Counted from the first letter of the stretch, positions 1 through 6,670 are shown. The stretch is DNA of 8,394 nucleotides from Clostridiales bacterium (GCA_004554105.1 SFNW01000085.1:1-8394), one strand, 5' to 3'. Notes: generated by a model from the sequence alone, not told the origin. Numbers and translations: made by a program.

Positions 1-1860
1 GGAAGCCAGACCGTCCAGTTTGACTTCGGTGGTCGCGGTTGCATCGGTGTCTACAATCGTTGCGGGAGACTCGGTAACCGTGTAGGTGCCGTCGCCGTTG
101 TCAACCGAGATATAGCCGTTTGCAACATAGGTTGCATCCGCGCCCTCGGGGTTGGCAGCGGGGTCAGTGCCTACGAACGTACCGCCCGTAACCGAAATCG
201 TTGCAGTGCCGTCCTTCCAGTTGCTGTCGATTGCGTTGATGATATACTTCGCATACTGCGGAGCTGCGGCTTTTGCGGTTGTTGCCAAGTCAAATGTACC
301 ACCCTTGACAAGCAGGTTACCGGTCTTAACCTGCGCTACAGTCAGCGCACCGTAGAACGATCCGTTTTCAATCGTCAAGTCGCCGCCGTTCACGCTGATG
401 CCATAGGCGTTGTTGTTGCCTGCTTCGCAGTCAACCGTACCGTTGCCGGTGATGATGACATTCGCGCCGCTCTTGATTTCAAAGAAAGCAGGCGTGCAGG
501 TAAAGGAAGCCGCTTTTACATCGTCAGCATAGCCGATGGTGTATCCGGCAAGGTCAAAAGTCAAATCCTTGTCGATTGCAATCTGCGGTGCGAGATACTT
601 TTCGCCCGTATCGACTGCCGAAATGGCAACGTCGCCGAGCAGCGTAATCGTATCACCCGCCGTTGCAGCCGCGATGGCGTCGGCAAGGGTTGCGTACTTG
701 TTGTCACCGATTTGTGCGACATAAGTCACAGCCGCCGCGACCGTATAGGTGCCGTCGCCGTTGTCGGTCAGCTCATAGCCGTCGGCAATGTACGATTCGG
801 TGACTGCCGAGTTGAAGGTGCCGCCGGTATAGACAAGCTCGGCTGCCATGTCGGCGAAGCTCAGATATTCTGCGCCCTTTTGCGTACCCGTGAAGCTACC
901 GCCGCTGACATTGATTTTGTACTCCGTGCAGTTTGAGCCTGCCGCGGTACTCTTTGCGTAAATGCCCGAGCGTGCGCCGTTGAATACGCCGCCGCTGATG
1001 TTTACATTGACAGAGGTGGTGTCGGTCGCTTCAACGCCGATCTTCACACCGTCTCTCGAATCAAATGTACCGCCCGAGATGCTGACAGTACCGTTCTTGA
1101 TGTAGACACCGCACGAGTTTGCCTTGCTGGTAGTGGTAAATGTACCGCCAATGACATTCAGCGTGCCGTGCCCCGCCCAGTAAATCGGGCAGTCGTCCCA
1201 AATCGCGCCTGCTGTCGTGTATGTGCCTCCGTAAACCGTAACCGCAGAGGCTTCATCGCTGTAAGCCGCGGCTGTTGCGATTGCCTGCTCGCCGGCATAG
1301 ACAACGATTCCCGAGTTGTCGGCGTTTTTCGCGCCGAAGACGGTGATGCTCGACCCGAAAGCACCGACGCCGAAGGTCGTGCCCTTCAGGTTGGCACTCT
1401 TTACGGTCAAGTTGCCGTAGTTGGAAACCGCGACATGGTTACCGGTGATGCTGACATTCTCCAGCGTTACTTGGCTGCCGTTGTAGATGTACAGTGCCGC
1501 GCCGGACGCATTTGCGGTGGACAGACTGTTCTTGATTGTACCGCCGTAAATGTTGATTGTGCCCGTACCGGCGGTATAAACCTGATAGTCCGTGCCGCCG
1601 TCGACGGTATATCCGTTCAGGTTGAGGTCAAGCCCGACCGTGCCGGTGCCGAGCTGTAAATCGGCACTAAGTACGACATCGTCGAGCAGGGTGACTGTGT
1701 CGCCGTCCTTTGCAGCCGCAACCGCTTCTGCAAAGGTTGCATATTCGGTTTCGCCGATTTTTGCAGCGTTACCCGCCGCGCTTGCCGTGACTGCAAACAG
1801 CGTCATCGCAAGCAGGACGCTGAGCAGAAGCACGACAGGCAAAAGTTTTGTCTTTCTCAT
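1..1860 (-). CDS. Secreted repeat-containing right-handed beta-helix surface protein (N-terminal 620 codons, 3' end outside window)
   Basis: The minus strand is open from ATG at 1858-1860 to the window edge without a stop. A ribosome site AAGGAG (1866-1871) sits 5 nt upstream. Residues 1-28 form a signal peptide: RKTK, a Leu/Val-rich core, and an A-S-A cleavage site before Ala29. The mature part is rich in Gly, Thr, Asn, Ala and Val. It repeats a short rung motif (GGTIKN, GGTYTT, GGTFTT, GGTFDS, GGVFNG, GGSFTG, GGTFNS, GGTFDL, GGTFVG), as expected for a right-handed parallel beta-helix. Two larger modules start with IG..(E/K)YAT(F/L)A(E/D)A (Tyr40 and Tyr389) and end with DNGDGTYTV (ending at 374 and 595). 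Such proteins are exported, and many are wall-bound or adhesive in Clostridia. No catalytic residues or anchor (LPXTG, SLH) are visible, but the C-terminus is missing. Binding to glycans or host surfaces is inference. The shorter frames on the opposite strand are shadows of this gene. Confidence 0.9.
   Translation of the reverse strand, partial: MRKTKLLPVVLLLSVLLAMTLFAVTASAAGNAAKIGETEYATFAEAVAAAKDGDTVTLLDDVVLSADLQLGTGTVGLDLNLNGYTVDGGTDYQVYTAGTGTINIYGGTIKNSLSTANASGAALYIYNGSQVTLENVSITGNHVAVSNYGNLTVKSANLKGTTFGVGAFGSSITVFGAKNADNSGIVVYAGEQAIATAAAYSDEASAVTVYGGTYTTAGAIWDDCPIYWAGHGTLNVIGGTFTTTSKANSCGVYIKNGTVSISGGTFDSRDGVKIGVEATDTTSVNVNISGGVFNGARSGIYAKSTAAGSNCTEYKINVSGGSFTGTQKGAEYLSFADMAAELVYTGGTFNSAVTESYIADGYELTDNGDGTYTVAAAVTYVAQIGDNKYATLADAIAAATAGDTITLLGDVAISAVDTGEKYLAPQIAIDKDLTFDLAGYTIGYADDVKAASFTCTPAFFEIKSGANVIITGNGTVDCEAGNNNAYGISVNGGDLTIENGSFYGALTVAQVKTGNLLVKGGTFDLATTAKAAAPQYAKYIINAIDSNWKDGTATISVTGGTFVGTDPAANPEGADATYVANGYISVDNGDGTYTVTESPATIVDTDATATTEVKLDGLAS
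76..723 (-). repeat. Protein module 2 of the beta-helix protein (residues about 380-595)
   Basis: The head reads VAQIGDNKYATLADAIAAAT followed by AGDTITLLGDV, and the tail reads YVANGYISVDNGDGTYTV. The DNA coding for the two tails shares an identical 20-nt stretch at 83-102 and 746-765, 663 nt apart and in frame, showing recent duplication or strong conservation. After residue 595 a different stretch (ESPATIVDTDATATTEVKL) begins and runs off the window. Confidence 0.75.
739..1764 (-). repeat. Protein module 1 of the beta-helix protein (residues about 33-374)
   Basis: The module opens with KIGETEYATFAEAVAAAKDG followed by DTVTLLDDV, and closes with the tail YIADGYELTDNGDGTYTV. Between them lie about 300 residues of beta-helix rungs. 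The head and tail recur in the following module, so the unit is a tandem domain rather than one continuous helix. Module 1 is longer than module 2 (about 342 against 216 residues), the difference being extra rungs. Confidence 0.75.
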
Positions 1861-1900
1861 TTGCTCTCCTTCTTTCTGAGTATTTTTGGGAATGCCGGAA

Positions 1901-1926
1901 ATTCCGATTTTCTCGGGAAACGGAAT
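1901..1926 (-). other. Hairpin in the 5' leader of the beta-helix protein mRNA
   Basis: Read on the minus strand, ATTCCG-TTTC-CCGA-GAAA-AT-CGGAAT can fold into a 10-bp stem with a CCGA loop and a 2-nt bulge. It lies 40 nt upstream of the start codon and about 60 nt downstream of the inferred transcription start. It has no following U-run, so it is not a simple terminator. It could protect the mRNA 5' end or be a regulatory fold. It does not match a riboswitch consensus that I recognise. Confidence 0.45.
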
Positions 1927-1992
1927 CTATAATCACTCGACGCATCGACCAAGCGCCGAATAATTATCATAAAAGACAAATATTCAACATAT

Positions 1993-2021
1993 ATTATATA
2001 TATTTCCACTATGGCTGTCAA
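1993..2021 (-). promoter_or_regulatory. Perfect-consensus SigA promoter for the beta-helix protein
   Basis: On the minus strand the -35 TTGACA (2016-2021) and -10 TATAAT (1993-1998) match consensus at all 12 positions with a 17-nt spacer. A-runs just upstream (2023-2041 read in reverse) could act as an UP element. Transcription would start near 1986, giving a leader of about 125 nt. This is expected to be a strong housekeeping promoter. Confidence 0.85.
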
Positions 2022-2076
2022 TGTTTTTTTCGGTCTTTTTTGTACACTTGCACTTCTTAAATTTCGGTTAAGCACC

Positions 2077-2105
2077 TTGCAAGCGGGCGGATTTTGTATT
2101 ACAAT
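2077..2105 (+). promoter_or_regulatory. SigA-type promoter for the DUF368 gene
   Basis: The -35 TTGCAA (2077-2082) and -10 TACAAT (2100-2105) are separated by 17 nt, with one or two mismatches to consensus. Transcription would start near 2112, about 38 nt before the ATG. A small dyad CTTAA-N7-TTAAG (2056-2072) lies just upstream and could be an operator, though it is short. The promoter is back to back with that of the beta-helix gene. Confidence 0.65.
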
Positions 2106-2149
2106 AAAGGCATTGCAAATGCGGAAAAGAAAAACATCGGAAGGAAACC

Positions 2150-2986
2150 ATGAGAAAACTCCAAACGAGCGGCGAAAACTTCATATTGCGCCTGATTCAG
2201 GGTGTGATTATCGGCGTCGGCGGGATTTTGCCCGGCGTGAGCGGCGGCGTGCTCTGCATGGCGTTCGGGCTGTACAAGCCGGTCATGGAGGTTTTGGCTT
2301 CGCCGCGCAAAAATCTGAAAACGCATCTCGGACTGCTGCTCCCGGTCGGCATCGGCGGGGCGGTGGGCTGCTTCGGGCTTGCGCATATCGTCGGTGCGCT
2401 GATGAACGCCTACCCCGCGCTTGCGACTGCCGCCTTTGCGGGACTGATTCTCGGCACGCTGCCCGCCCTGCTTCGCACCGCACGGGAGAAAACGCCCTCG
2501 CGCGGCTCTGTCCCCGCGCTGTTTATCAGCTTTATCTTCTTTTTCGCGCTCTTTTGCTTTCTCAACCGCGGCGACGGGCTTTCGCTCACGCCGAATTTCT
2601 TCTGGTATCTGCTCGCGGGCGCGATTTGGGGCGTCAGCATCGTTCTGCCCGGACTCAGTTCCTCGGGCATTTTGCTGTTCCTCGGTCTCTTTGAGCCGAT
2701 GGTCAACGGCGCGAAGCGCCTTGACTTTGCGGTGCTGATTCCGCTGGTTGTCGGCGGCGTCGGGGCGATTGTTCTTCTTGCCAAGCTGGTCAACCGCCTG
2801 TTTGACCGCTATCCCGCCGTGATGTCCTACATCGTTCTCGGCATTGTCGCGGCGACGACGATTCCGATTCTGCCGATGCACTTTATCTCGGTCGCGGACT
2901 TCGCCGTCAAAGCCGCACTGCTCGTTCTCGGCTTTGCCGTGGCGGTGACCTTTGACCTGCTCGGCAGAAAGTTTGATTGCGCGTGA
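2150..2986 (+). CDS. DUF368 integral membrane protein (PopT-type undecaprenyl-phosphate translocase family)
   Basis: This 278-residue, very hydrophobic protein has the DUF368 hallmark GGILPGVSGG at residues 24-33 and a second related motif VLPGLSSSG at 165-173. The protein therefore looks like two repeated halves of several membrane helices each (about 13-40, 60-108, 122-138, 148-182, 194-213, 222-244, 250-270). Length fits the family. DUF368 proteins of the PopT group have been shown to recycle undecaprenyl phosphate, the lipid carrier for peptidoglycan and teichoic acid precursors, from the outer to the inner leaflet. The ATG has an upstream GGAAGGA site (2139-2145). The gene has its own promoter and a strong terminator directly after its stop, so it is probably transcribed alone. 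The exact substrate in this organism is inferred from family membership. Confidence 0.88.
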   Translation: MRKLQTSGENFILRLIQGVIIGVGGILPGVSGGVLCMAFGLYKPVMEVLASPRKNLKTHLGLLLPVGIGGAVGCFGLAHIVGALMNAYPALATAAFAGLILGTLPALLRTAREKTPSRGSVPALFISFIFFFALFCFLNRGDGLSLTPNFFWYLLAGAIWGVSIVLPGLSSSGILLFLGLFEPMVNGAKRLDFAVLIPLVVGGVGAIVLLAKLVNRLFDRYPAVMSYIVLGIVAATTIPILPMHFISVADFAVKAALLVLGFAVAVTFDLLGRKFDCA

Positions 2987-2994
2987 ACAATTCA

Positions 2995-3038
2995 AAAAGA
3001 TGTCCTCGGCAAGACAAGTCTTGCCGAGGACATCTTTT
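2995..3038. terminator. Bidirectional Rho-independent terminator between DUF368 and the LysR gene
   Basis: The arms 2995-3015 and 3018-3038 are perfect reverse complements over 21 bp (core GATGTCCTCGGCAAGAC). The A-runs on the left and T-runs on the right supply U-tracts for both directions. It begins 9 nt after the DUF368 stop. The last two bases of the right arm lie inside the stop codon of the LysR gene (TAA at 3037-3039 on the minus strand), so the LysR mRNA enters the hairpin immediately on finishing translation. Confidence 0.93.
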
Positions 3039-3924
3039 AATCTTCCGACGATTCAAAAATCAAACGCTCCAACTCCTTTGCTGCCACGCTGAGCGGCTGC
3101 GCGCGCCGCTTAATCATACAAATGCTGCGCGGCGGGATCTCTTCGACGAGGTCGATGATGCGGACTCTGCCGTTTTCGCGCGCGAATCGTTCCGGAACAA
3201 ATCCGATGCCGAGGTCGGCTTCCACCATCGGCAGAACCTGGTCGGCCGTGGCCGCCTCAATATCGGGGGCAAACTGCAGGCCGTTTGCGGCAAACAGTTC
3301 GGCGTGAAACGCGTAGGACATCGTTCCGGCCGCCAGCGAGATCTGCGGGAATGTGCTGAGCTCGGCCAGCGTCACGCGCCGTCCGCACAGGGCGGGGAAG
3401 GCATCCGAGCAGACGGCCACCTCACGGAACCGGCGCAAAGGGCGGACGCTGATGGTGGCGGATTGCTCGACCGGGGTGGTGACGACGGCAAGATCGGCAA
3501 CGCCTTCCTGCATGGCGCGCACAGCCTGCGGCGTGGAGTGATTGCTGATGCGGACGCGCACGCCGGGGTAGCGTGTGCGGTACTTTTTCAGCACCGGGAG
3601 CAGCAGTCCGCGCAGCGCTACCTCGCTGGCGGCTACAAAAACCGTTCCGCTTTGCAGGTTGCGGCTATCGACCAACTCCGCCTCGCCGGCCTCGATATGC
3701 TCAAAGGCGATGCGCACGTGCCCATAGAGCTTTTCGCCCTCCGGCGTCAGCGTCATACCGCGACGCGAGCGGGAAAACAGCGGGCAGCCGAGCGCGCTTT
3801 CCAGATTTTTGACCGCACGGGTCAGGTTGGGCTGGTCGGCGGCGAGCACCTTTGCCGCATGAGAGACGCCGCCGTAGCGCGCGACATAGTAGAAAATGCG
3901 GTAGTAGTCGTAGTTTGCGTACAT
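3037..3924 (-). CDS. LysR-family transcriptional regulator, divergent from the aminotransferase-MATE operon
   Basis: This 295-residue protein has the usual LysR-type length. Residues 8-66 form the N-terminal winged helix-turn-helix: YRIFYYVARYGGVSHAAKVL, then the recognition helix region DQPNLTRAVKNLE, then the wing LFSRSRRGMTLTPEGEKL. Residues about 67-90 make the linker helix. The rest is the two-lobed periplasmic-binding-like effector domain (about 92-295). The ATG at 3922-3924 is the first possible start, because an in-frame TAA lies two codons upstream; a GGAG (3933-3936) is 8 nt before it. LysR proteins usually control the gene divergent from their own, here the aminotransferase and exporter, often with a small-molecule co-inducer from that pathway. 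The co-inducer cannot be predicted here. Confidence 0.93.
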   Translation of the reverse strand: MYANYDYYRIFYYVARYGGVSHAAKVLAADQPNLTRAVKNLESALGCPLFSRSRRGMTLTPEGEKLYGHVRIAFEHIEAGEAELVDSRNLQSGTVFVAASEVALRGLLLPVLKKYRTRYPGVRVRISNHSTPQAVRAMQEGVADLAVVTTPVEQSATISVRPLRRFREVAVCSDAFPALCGRRVTLAELSTFPQISLAAGTMSYAFHAELFAANGLQFAPDIEAATADQVLPMVEADLGIGFVPERFARENGRVRIIDLVEEIPPRSICMIKRRAQPLSVAAKELERLIFESSED

Positions 3925-3936
3925 CGCTTAAACTCC

Positions 3937-3962
3937 ATATAATTTTAATATGATAATTATAT
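3937..3962. repeat. AT-rich inverted repeat upstream of the LysR gene
   Basis: ATATAATT (3937-3944) and AATTATAT (3955-3962) are perfect 8-bp inverted arms separated by 10 nt. They lie between the LysR start and its possible promoter. This could be a second regulator site, but the region is so AT-rich that chance dyads are likely. Confidence 0.3.
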
Positions 3963-3989
3963 AAAATATACAGTTTACATATGTATCAA
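3961..3989 (-). promoter_or_regulatory. Possible promoter for the LysR gene
   Basis: On the minus strand TTGATA (3984-3989) is a good -35. It is followed 17 nt later by TTTTAT (3961-3966), which matches the -10 consensus at only four of six positions. Other -10 choices in this AT-rich stretch are possible (TATAAT at 3956-3961, but with a 22-nt spacer). The position next to the opposing -35 of the operon fits autoregulation. Confidence 0.35.
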
Positions 3990-3990
3990 C
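3973..3990. promoter_or_regulatory. Candidate LysR operator (TACATATGTA palindrome)
   Basis: TACATATGTA (3976-3985) is a perfect 10-bp palindrome, extended imperfectly to GTT...AAC at 3973-3990. It satisfies the T-N11-A type of dyad expected for LysR sites. It lies between, and partly within, the forward -35 (3974-3979) and the reverse -35 (3984-3989), so a bound dimer would affect both promoters. Function is inferred from position and symmetry. Confidence 0.45.
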
Positions 3991-4002
3991 AAGTATTATA
4001 AT
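3974..4002 (+). promoter_or_regulatory. SigA-type promoter for the aminotransferase-MATE operon
   Basis: The -35 TTTACA (3974-3979) and -10 TATAAT (3997-4002) are separated by 17 nt, with one mismatch to consensus in total. Transcription would start near 4009, leaving a leader of about 32 nt before the ATG at 4041. The -35 overlaps the candidate operator palindrome. Confidence 0.7.
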
Positions 4003-4040
4003 AGCTGATGTTGAAAAAGTCAAGCAGGGAGTGAAACCGA

Positions 4041-5324
4041 ATGAACTATACCGAACGCACCCGCGCAGCGCTGGAATCCGAGCGCGCGCTTTGCGAGGCA
4101 CGACTGCATACCTACACCGAAAACGGCGCCCGCCTCGACCTGACGCGCGGCAAGCCCGCGCCGGAGCAGCTTGCCCTCTCCGCAGGGCTGCTCGACGTGC
4201 TGGATCATCGCAGCGTGACCGATTCCGAGAGCGGCATGGACTGCCGCAACTACGGCGGGCCGGACGGCATTCCGGAGGCACGGCGGCTGCTCGCGCACAT
4301 GCTGGGAACGCACACGGCTGACACCATCGTCGGCGGCAATTCCAGTCTGGAGCTGATGTTTTTGCTCATCAGCCACGGCATGACCGACGGCATCTGCGGC
4401 TCCACGCCGTGGAGCCACGTTGAGAAACGCAAATTTCTGTGCCCTGCGCCGGGTTATGACCGTCATTTTGCCATCACCGAGCACTTCGGCTTCGGACTGA
4501 TTCCGATTGCGATGCGGGAAGACGGTCCGGATATGGACGCCGTGGAGGCATATGCCGCAGATCCGACCGTCAAGGGCATCTGGTGCGTGCCGAAATACCA
4601 GAATCCGACCGGCGTGATCTTCAGCGACGCCGTCATCCGCCGCTTTGCCGCGCTGCATCCTGCGGCCGAGGACTTCCGCATTTTCTGGGATAATGCCTAC
4701 TGCGTTCACGACTTCGACGCGGATGCTCCGAAGATCCCGAATCTGCTGGAGCTCTGCAAGGAGGCGGGCAACCCCGACCTCGTCTATGAATTCTGCTCCA
4801 CCAGCAAGATCAGCTTTCCCGGCGCAGGTATTTCCGCCGTTGCGGCCAGCCCCGCCAACCTCATCGACATCAAGGGCTTCTTGAAATTTGCCACCATCGG
4901 TCCCGATAAGCTGAACCAGTTGCGCCATGCCCGCTTCTTCAAGAACAGCGCAGGCCTTGCCGCACAGATGCAGAAGCACGCCGCGCTGCTTCGCCCGAAA
5001 TTCGAGGCGGTGTACCGCGCGCTGCACGAAGAGCTGGACGGCACCGGCACTGCCGACTGGACGGAACCGAAGGGCGGCTACTTCGTGTCCTTCAATACAC
5101 CGGCAGGCTGCGCCAAGGCTGTCGTCGCCATGTGCGCCTCCCTCGGCGTCCGCTTTACCCCTGCGGGCGCAACCTATCCCTACGGCGTTGACCCCGACGA
5201 CCGGAACATCCGCATTGCGCCGTCCTTTGCAACGGTGGATGAGGTGGAAGCGGCCACCCATATCCTCGCGCTCTGCACCAAACTCGTTTCTATCGACAAA
5301 TTGCTTTCGGAGGGATCCAAATGA
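4041..5324 (+). CDS. PLP-dependent aminotransferase, fold type I, MocR-like / aspartate aminotransferase subgroup Ic
   Basis: This 427-residue enzyme has the fold-type-I aminotransferase landmarks. They are RGKPAP near residue 36, NYGGPDGIPEAR at 70-81 and GGNSS at 98-102 for the PLP phosphate. QNPTG follows at 187-191 with Asn188, then WDNAY at 216-220 with Asp217 under the pyridine nitrogen and Tyr220. CSTSKISFPGAG carries the Schiff-base Lys256, and RNIRIAPSF has the carboxylate-binding Arg391. The long N-terminus and overall pattern match the Pfam family I know as Aminotran_MocR, which includes subgroup Ic aspartate aminotransferases. It has no GntR-type DNA-binding domain, so it is an enzyme and not a MocR regulator. 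The ATG is the earliest start because an in-frame TGA lies three codons upstream; GGGAG (4027-4031) is its ribosome site. It overlaps the MATE gene by 4 nt. Aspartate/glutamate transamination in the cytoplasm is the default guess; a specialised amino acid linked to the exporter is possible. Confidence 0.9.
   Translation: MNYTERTRAALESERALCEARLHTYTENGARLDLTRGKPAPEQLALSAGLLDVLDHRSVTDSESGMDCRNYGGPDGIPEARRLLAHMLGTHTADTIVGGNSSLELMFLLISHGMTDGICGSTPWSHVEKRKFLCPAPGYDRHFAITEHFGFGLIPIAMREDGPDMDAVEAYAADPTVKGIWCVPKYQNPTGVIFSDAVIRRFAALHPAAEDFRIFWDNAYCVHDFDADAPKIPNLLELCKEAGNPDLVYEFCSTSKISFPGAGISAVAASPANLIDIKGFLKFATIGPDKLNQLRHARFFKNSAGLAAQMQKHAALLRPKFEAVYRALHEELDGTGTADWTEPKGGYFVSFNTPAGCAKAVVAMCASLGVRFTPAGATYPYGVDPDDRNIRIAPSFATVDEVEAATHILALCTKLVSIDKLLSEGSK
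5309..5324 (+). promoter_or_regulatory. Ribosome site and ATGA overlap coupling aminotransferase to MATE
   Basis: GGAGGG (5309-5314) lies within the last codons of the aminotransferase, 6 nt before the MATE ATG (5321-5323). The aminotransferase stop TGA (5322-5324) overlaps that start as ATGA. The arrangement indicates translational coupling and similar amounts of both proteins. Confidence 0.85.
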
Positions 5325-6667
5325 ACCGCGACCTGACAGTCGGAGAGCCTGCGCGCGTCCTGCGGCAGTTCTGCCTGCCGCTTTTCGGCAGTATCATTTT
5401 TCAGCAGCTCTACAACATTGCCGACAGCTTCGTCGCGGGCAAATTCATCGGCAACGACGCGCTTGCCGCTGTGGGCAACAGCTATGAAATCACGCTGATT
5501 TTCATTGCGTTTGCCTTCGGCTGCAACATCGGCTGCTCGGTCATTACGGCGCAGCTCTTCGGCGCAAAGCGACACGCCGATATGAAGACCGCCGTCAGCA
5601 CGACGCTGATTGCCTGCGGCGTGCTCTGCGCGGTTTTGATGGCGATCGGCTTTTTCGGCGGCGGGGGACTTCTGCACCTCATCAACACACCCGACGATGT
5701 GTTTGCCGACTCCAAACTTTACCTCGATATTTATGTGCTGAGCCTGCCGTTCGTCTTTTACTATAACGTGGCGACCGGTATTTTTTCCGCCCTCGGCGAC
5801 TCCAAAACGCCGTTTGTCTTTCTCGCCTGCTCGTCGGTTTCCAACATCGCGGCGGACATTCTGTTTGTCGCGGGCTTCGGCATGGGGGTCGACGGTGTGG
5901 CATGGGCGACGCTGATTTGCCAGGGCGTGAGCTGCGTTCTCGCACTGTATTTTGTCTTCCGCCGTCTCCGCACGGTCGAGACCAAGGAAAAAGCGCCGCT
6001 CTTTTCGTGGCGAATCCTCGGGCGGCTTGCCGTCGTTGCCGTGCCGAGCATTTTGCAGCAGAGCTTTATTTCGGTCGGTAATATCGTCATTCAGAGCGTT
6101 ATCAACGGCTTCGGTACGGCGGTCATGGCGGGCTATTCCGCCTCGGTTAAGCTCAACAACATGGTTGTCACCTCGCTCACGACGCTCGGCAACGGCGTTT
6201 CGAGCTTTACGGCGCAGAATCTCGGCGCGGGTAAGTTTGACCGGATCAAGGCGGGCTTTCGTGCGGGGCTGAAACTCGTTTGGTGCCTCTGTGTGCCGAT
6301 CGTGCTGCTGTATTTTATCGGCGGGCGCTATCTTGTCTACGTTTTCCTTGACAGCCCGACGGGGGAGGCGATGGACGCGGGCGTCGCGTTTCTGCGCATT
6401 GTGTCGCCGTTTTATTTCCTGATTGCCGTGAAGCTCGTTGCCGACGGAACGCTGCGCGGCGCGGGACGGATGAAGCAGTTTATGGCGGCGACCTTTACCG
6501 ACCTTGCGCTCCGCGTTCTGCTCGCCGAGCTGCTCTCGCGCACGGCGCTCGGCTCTACCGGAATCTGGCTTTCGTGGCCGATCGGCTGGGTTATCGGCAC
6601 CGGACTGTCCCTGCTGTTCTACTTTAAGGCAAATTGGGGCGGCACGGACGCAGCGGAGAAACCGTAA
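5321..6667 (+). CDS. MATE-family multidrug/metabolite efflux transporter
   Basis: This 448-residue polytopic membrane protein with about 12 helices shows the two-fold MATE repeat. The first half has PLFGSIIFQQLYNIADSFVAG (near 20-40), ALAAVGNSYE (48-57) and CSVITAQLFGAKR (72-84). The second half repeats these as VPSILQQSFISVGNIVIQSV (241-260) and GYSASVKLNN followed by SSFTAQNLGAGK (271-305). Length fits the family (about 440-460). MATE proteins export cationic drugs, metabolites or peptides using Na+ or H+ gradients. Translation is coupled to the upstream aminotransferase, so a product of that pathway, rather than a drug, is a reasonable inferred substrate. No terminator with a U-tract follows directly; the transcript would run through the palindromic repeats to the terminator near 7031-7067. 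The long open frame on the opposite strand here is an antisense shadow. Confidence 0.93.
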   Translation: MNRDLTVGEPARVLRQFCLPLFGSIIFQQLYNIADSFVAGKFIGNDALAAVGNSYEITLIFIAFAFGCNIGCSVITAQLFGAKRHADMKTAVSTTLIACGVLCAVLMAIGFFGGGGLLHLINTPDDVFADSKLYLDIYVLSLPFVFYYNVATGIFSALGDSKTPFVFLACSSVSNIAADILFVAGFGMGVDGVAWATLICQGVSCVLALYFVFRRLRTVETKEKAPLFSWRILGRLAVVAVPSILQQSFISVGNIVIQSVINGFGTAVMAGYSASVKLNNMVVTSLTTLGNGVSSFTAQNLGAGKFDRIKAGFRAGLKLVWCLCVPIVLLYFIGGRYLVYVFLDSPTGEAMDAGVAFLRIVSPFYFLIAVKLVADGTLRGAGRMKQFMAATFTDLALRVLLAELLSRTALGSTGIWLSWPIGWVIGTGLSLLFYFKANWGGTDAAEKP

Positions 6668-6670
6668 TAT

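Noticed and set aside
152..1659. Several plus-strand open frames (152-355, 536-724, 712-936, 1168-1659) across the left third
   Set aside because: They lie opposite one continuous minus-strand gene with a signal peptide and repeated domains. They have no ribosome sites or recognisable domains and arise from its GC-rich codon pattern.
1857..2075. 72-residue minus-strand frame in the leader of the surface protein as an upstream ORF
   Set aside because: Its start at 2075 lies upstream of the -35 element (2016-2021), so the main transcript cannot contain the start, and it has no ribosome site.
2099..2995. 298-residue minus-strand open frame opposite DUF368
   Set aside because: Its product is a low-complexity Arg/Glu/Gln-rich sequence typical of an antisense shadow of a hydrophobic membrane protein; the plus strand has family motifs, promoter and ribosome site.
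2977..3942. 321-residue plus-strand open frame opposite the LysR gene
   Set aside because: It would run through a strong terminator and has no domain; the minus strand encodes a complete LysR regulator.
4020..5261. 413-residue minus-strand open frame opposite the aminotransferase
   Set aside because: It has no recognisable motif, while the plus strand has all PLP-binding residues in order.
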